DNA of 64,000 nucleotides from Candidatus Schekmanbacteria bacterium. GTDB taxonomy: Bacteria > CSSED10-310 > JACPHN01. A program made the position numbers and the translations under genes. Under the pieces are notes generated by a model. The model was not told where the DNA came from and ran no database searches. It worked only from the letters and a program-made list of their open reading frames with translations. Positions 61,917-64,000 of the stretch are shown here, in pieces; within the stretch, counting starts at the first letter, position 1, and each line of letters opens with the position of its first letter. The stretch lies in NCBI GenBank assembly GCA_016188575.1, contig JACPHN010000228.1, positions 49,163 through 113,162 on the forward strand. The letters run 5' to 3'.

Positions 61917-62114
61917 GATAAACCCATCATACAGAAGATCGTTAAAAAACATCGCTTGCAAGAGCGTACTACCACGAAATATGACCTGGCCTACTGGCTG
62001 AGCAAGACACCCGAGGAACGCGTCGCCACCGTCGACTATTTGCGCACACAATATTATGGAAACGCAACCAGACTTCAGAGAGTTGTTCGCGTTGTTCAAC
62101 GCCCACCACGTTGA
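61917..62114 (+). CDS. Small antitoxin-like partner of the nucleotidyltransferase (start unclear)
   Basis: The frame after TAG 61914 reads through to TGA 62112-62114 and encodes ...KYDLAYWLSKTPEERVATVDYLRTQYYGN and ATRLQRVVRVVQ. This is characteristic of the short protein encoded just upstream of DUF6036-type nucleotidyltransferases. It overlaps that gene by 59 bp. No ATG or GTG is in frame; TTG at 61956 is possible, or the 5' end has decayed. The family link and a toxin/antitoxin role are inferred. Confidence 0.55.
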   Translation, partial: DKPIIQKIVKKHRLQERTTTKYDLAYWLSKTPEERVATVDYLRTQYYGNATRLQRVVRVVQRPPR

Positions 62115-62502
62115 GTACCTGATTGTCGGTGGGTATGCGCTAGCGTTTTACGGCGCACCGCGTTTCACTGGTGATCTGGATATTCTCGTGAAACCTAATG
62201 CGGCCAATGCCCAACGTATTCTGACGGCACTTGCAGCCTTTGGATTCGGCTCGGTGGGCTTGACCAAAAGCGATTTTGAGGGCCCCGATCAGGTCGTGCA
62301 ACTCGGTGTGCCTCCCGTGCGTATTGATCTGATCACCTCAATCACTGATGTCTCATGGAATGAGGCGTGGGCAGGCAGAACCGCCGGGAGCTACGGGGAT
62401 ATGCCAGTGTCCTACATTGGTCGGGAGCAGTTCATTGCCAACAAACGTGCCATAGGCAGAATGAAGGATCTAGCGGACCTGGAAATGCTCGGGGAAGCGT
62501 AG
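62056..62502 (+). CDS. Nucleotidyltransferase (DUF6036/AbiEii-like)
   Basis: A 148-residue protein: HHVEYLIVGGYALAFYGAPRFTGDLDILV contains the GG and DxD of the polymerase-beta nucleotidyltransferase fold. VVQLGVPPVRIDLITSI follows, and the C-terminal helix (FIANKRAIGRMKDLADLEML) is typical of the family. Such proteins form small toxin/antitoxin-like units with the overlapping upstream gene. There is no Shine-Dalgarno sequence at ATG 62056, so coupled translation is likely. It is flanked by attC-like repeats, as a mobile cassette gene would be. Confidence 0.85.
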   Translation: METQPDFRELFALFNAHHVEYLIVGGYALAFYGAPRFTGDLDILVKPNAANAQRILTALAAFGFGSVGLTKSDFEGPDQVVQLGVPPVRIDLITSITDVSWNEAWAGRTAGSYGDMPVSYIGREQFIANKRAIGRMKDLADLEMLGEA

Positions 62503-62521
62503 AGCCAGGCGCCTACCCTGC

Positions 62522-62616
62522 GCCGAACAAAGCACTGCAGCCGACAGCCGACGCCCTGCAGCGTACGCTCCTGCGGCGCTTCCGCTTCCGGGCGCGGCTG
62601 AGCGCCAGCGATGGCA
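62522..62616 (+). repeat. attC-like composite repeat, copy 3
   Basis: It starts GCCGAAC (62522-62528; six of seven matches to RYYYAAC) followed by AAAGCACTGCAGCCGAC. It ends CGGCTGAGCGCCAGCGATGGC, where an intact attC would read GCGTT. The left arm GCACTGCAGCCG pairs imperfectly with CGGCTGAGCGCC. It lies 19 nt after the NTase stop. Confidence 0.45.
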
Positions 62617-62766
62617 CGGACGCTGCGCGCCGTGCCATCGGGCGGCGAATTACCATCCGCTTGCCGTCCGGCGCGTACACCTGCCGGCCATCGAGCGGAT
62701 GCAGCCGACCGGGTCCAACGAAAGCTACGCTTTCTCCGGCCCCGATAGCGGGCAAGGCCCGGTGGT

Positions 62767-62869
62767 TCCGCCGCGCTGATTCGCGCGGCAGAACCCGGCT
62801 GCAGCGGACTGCGCTCTGCGGTAGTATACTACCCCCGGGCGCTGCCGCGGACCCGGCGCCCCGTTAGGC
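62767..62869 (+). repeat. attC-like composite repeat, copy 4
   Basis: The shared 29-bp block (62767-62795) runs into CCGGCTGCAGCGGAC, the 14-bp palindrome (62820-62833) and a final GCGCCCCGTTAGGC. GTTAGGC (62863-62869) is a perfect GTTRRRY core. The VOC gene's ribosome site starts 12 nt later, the spacing expected for a cassette gene. Confidence 0.6.
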
Positions 62870-62892
62870 AGTAGATAGGTAGGAGAGCAACG

Positions 62893-63297
62893 ATGGCGAA
62901 GGTTACTGGAATCGGTGGCGTCTTCTTTAGGAGCAAAGGCGACAGCGCGGCACTGGCAGCGTGGTATCGGAAGCACTTGGGCATGCAGGTAGAAGACTTT
63001 GGCGGCGCTATCCTCAGATGGCCGGATGACAAGGCCGAGGATCAAGGCCTTACTGTGTGGCATCTCGCGGATAAGGACAGCCAGTGGTTCAGCCCAAGCA
63101 AATCCTCCTTCATGATCAACTACCGGGTCGACAACCTCGGTGAGATGCTGGAGCAGCTGCGCGCGGGGGGTGTGGAAGTCATCCAAGGACCCGAATCGCA
63201 CGAGAACGGCAAGTTCGCGTGGATCATGGACCCAGATGAAAACAAGATCGAGCTCTGGGAGCCGAAGGTTTGGGACGACAAGAACAAAGGTGACTGA
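62893..63297 (+). CDS. VOC-family protein (glyoxalase/bleomycin-resistance fold)
   Basis: A 134-residue single-domain protein: ITGIGGVFFRSKGDSAALAAWYRKHLGM opens the first beta-alpha-beta-beta-beta module. VDNLGEMLEQLRAGGVEVIQGP and GKFAWIMDPDENKIELWEPK complete the second, with Glu of IELWEP as a typical metal ligand. The activity (isomerase, dioxygenase or drug sequestration) cannot be told. AGGAG lies 7 nt before ATG. Its position directly after one attC-like core and 8 nt before another fits an integron-type cassette. Confidence 0.88.
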   Translation: MAKVTGIGGVFFRSKGDSAALAAWYRKHLGMQVEDFGGAILRWPDDKAEDQGLTVWHLADKDSQWFSPSKSSFMINYRVDNLGEMLEQLRAGGVEVIQGPESHENGKFAWIMDPDENKIELWEPKVWDDKNKGD

Positions 63298-63616
63298 GAG
63301 TGCCGCCTGACAACCGGTTGCAGCGGACGGTCCGCGGTCGGACTCAAGGTCGACTTCGACATGACCCTCCGAGGGTTATCGGCATGCGGTGAGCCGCGTC
63401 AGGAGCGTGTTTTCAAAGAGCCCAGGGCTGCCTTCAACCGGGGAAAACGCGGTGGCTGTGCGTTATCGGTTTGCTCGTGGGGCTGCCTGGTTGCCCGCAG
63501 GTTGGCCCGCTGGTGACCTCAGCGTAGCGACATGACCCGCCACGGGCAACGCGGTTGCGAGGTCGTCACGGGTGGTACGAGCGTTCCGGATCGCAACGTG
63601 CTATCGTGCGTGCGTC
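63298..63616. other. 319-bp spacer with attC-like arm
   Basis: It begins with GCCTGACAACCGGTTGCAGCGGACGG (63305-63330), closely related to the 5' arms of copies 1 and 4. GCCTGAC matches RYYYAAC at six of seven positions and lies 8 nt after the VOC stop. No matching 3' core was recognised. The rest shows no gene. Confidence 0.5.
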
Positions 63617-64000
63617 ATGGACACCGTGCTCACATACCGCGGGCGCAACGTCAGCGCCGCCGACATCGCGTTCATCCGGGAGCTGATCGCCGGCAATCCC
63701 GGAGACAGCCGGCGCCGGCTGTCCAAGAAGCTCCGCGAGGCGTGGAACTGGCGCAGGCTAACGGTGAGCTGCGCGCCATCCTCGCTCGGGGCATGATGCT
63801 GGAGCTTTACCGGCGAGGCCTCATCGAGCTGCCGCCGGTGCGGTTTGTGGCCAGGAACAACATCGTTTGGCATCGCCGGCCGGCCCGCATGCCACTGCTC
63901 ACCTTTTCTCCGGTACCGGGCGACCTGTCGCGCGTCCGGCCCCTGGATTTCCGCCAGGTTCGCCGCACCGGGGAGGAGCGGTTCTTCGACAGCATGATCG
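63617..64000 (+). pseudogene. DruA-family (DUF4338) gene, frameshifted and cut by window end
   Basis: ATG 63617 starts DTVLTYRGRNVSAADIAFIRELIAGNP..., continuing SRRRLSKKLREAWNW. After TGG at 63749-63751 the frame must shift by one base to continue QANGELRAILARGMMLELYRRG, IELPPVRFVARNN and the rest to the window edge. This is the N-terminal region of DruA-family proteins, known from the Druantia anti-phage system and as stand-alone mobile genes. The single-base loss at about 63752 makes it a likely pseudogene unless it is a sequencing error. Confidence 0.7.

Larger units (their letters stand above)
62503..62892. other. 390-bp repeat-rich spacer between NTase and VOC genes
   Basis: No gene. 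It is filled by the composite attC-like repeats at 62522-62616 and 62767-62869 plus further hairpins: CGATGGCACGG/CCGTGCCATCG (62609-62640), GAAAG/CTTTC near 62729 and the 14-bp palindrome GGTAGTATACTACC (62820-62833). The ribosome site of the VOC gene is at 62881-62885. Confidence 0.6.

Noticed and set aside
1-64000. CRISPR array, tRNA, rRNA or prophage
   Set aside because: No regularly spaced direct repeats of CRISPR size, no cloverleaf-like T-loop and acceptor pairs, and no phage structural or integrase genes were recognised by eye. A tRNA scan would settle the RNA question.

Overview
This is a GC-rich window of gene-dense chromosome from a Gram-negative bacterium. The mix of proteins suggests a myxobacterial or other deltaproteobacterial-grade lineage, but that placement is inference: no rRNA or tRNA gene is visible. 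The mix includes sigma-54-type AAA+ regulators, a 1,324-residue Ser/Thr kinase-ATPase-TPR protein, zinc-ribbon TPR and PilZ proteins, HflK/HflC, paired TerD proteins, and many exported beta-propeller and beta-helix proteins. Some of the exported proteins carry C-terminal membrane-anchor tags of the PEP-CTERM/IPTL-CTERM kind.

Layout. 1-4.6 kb: the 3' end of a J-domain gene, an ATP-grasp-like protein, an exported tagged protein and glpD. 4.8-12.4 kb: a tightly overlapped leftward cluster (flippase-like protein, GMC oxidoreductase, SDR, HAD-type protein, small ORF) with a divergent second SDR; the theme looks like lipid or glycoconjugate tailoring. 12.5-16.6 kb: a helix-hairpin-helix protein with a Lys-rich tail and a strong internal start, an exported protein, a zinc-ribbon TPR protein, an unknown protein and an orphan flagellar-rod-like protein. 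16.8-22.7 kb: a large lipoprotein behind a near-consensus sigma-54 promoter, then a convergent NtrC-type regulator and NtrB-type kinase separated by a nested inverted repeat. 22.8-27.7 kb: a TPR protein with four glycogen-binding-like modules, divergent from a secreted GH13 amylase that has a second sigma-54 promoter. 28-36.8 kb: PilZ, HflKC, a response regulator with a degenerate cyclase domain, phosphoglucomutase, two TerD proteins and a secreted cysteine peptidase. 36.9-42.9 kb: an AAA+ regulator without a GAFTGA loop, divergent from the kinase-ATPase-TPR protein. 43-54.2 kb: five exported proteins (beta-helix/FG-GAP, BNR-like propeller, HExxH peptidase/FG-GAP, PQQ-like propeller lipoprotein, beta-helix lipoprotein). 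54.2-61.1 kb: tandem 21-bp repeats, a nucleotidyltransferase, and a three-gene operon of a secreted glycosidase-like protein plus an ABC-2 exporter.

The last 3 kb (61.1-64 kb) differ in character. Short accessory genes, all on the plus strand (HEAT remnant, toxin/antitoxin-like pair, VOC protein), alternate with related hairpin-rich repeats whose ends resemble integron attC core sites. They are followed by a frameshifted DruA-family gene that runs off the window. The most unusual items are this cassette-like array, the nested inverted repeat between the two-component genes, the flippase/GMC-partner fusion, the GAFTGA-less regulator next to the giant kinase, and the 21-bp heptad-like repeat.
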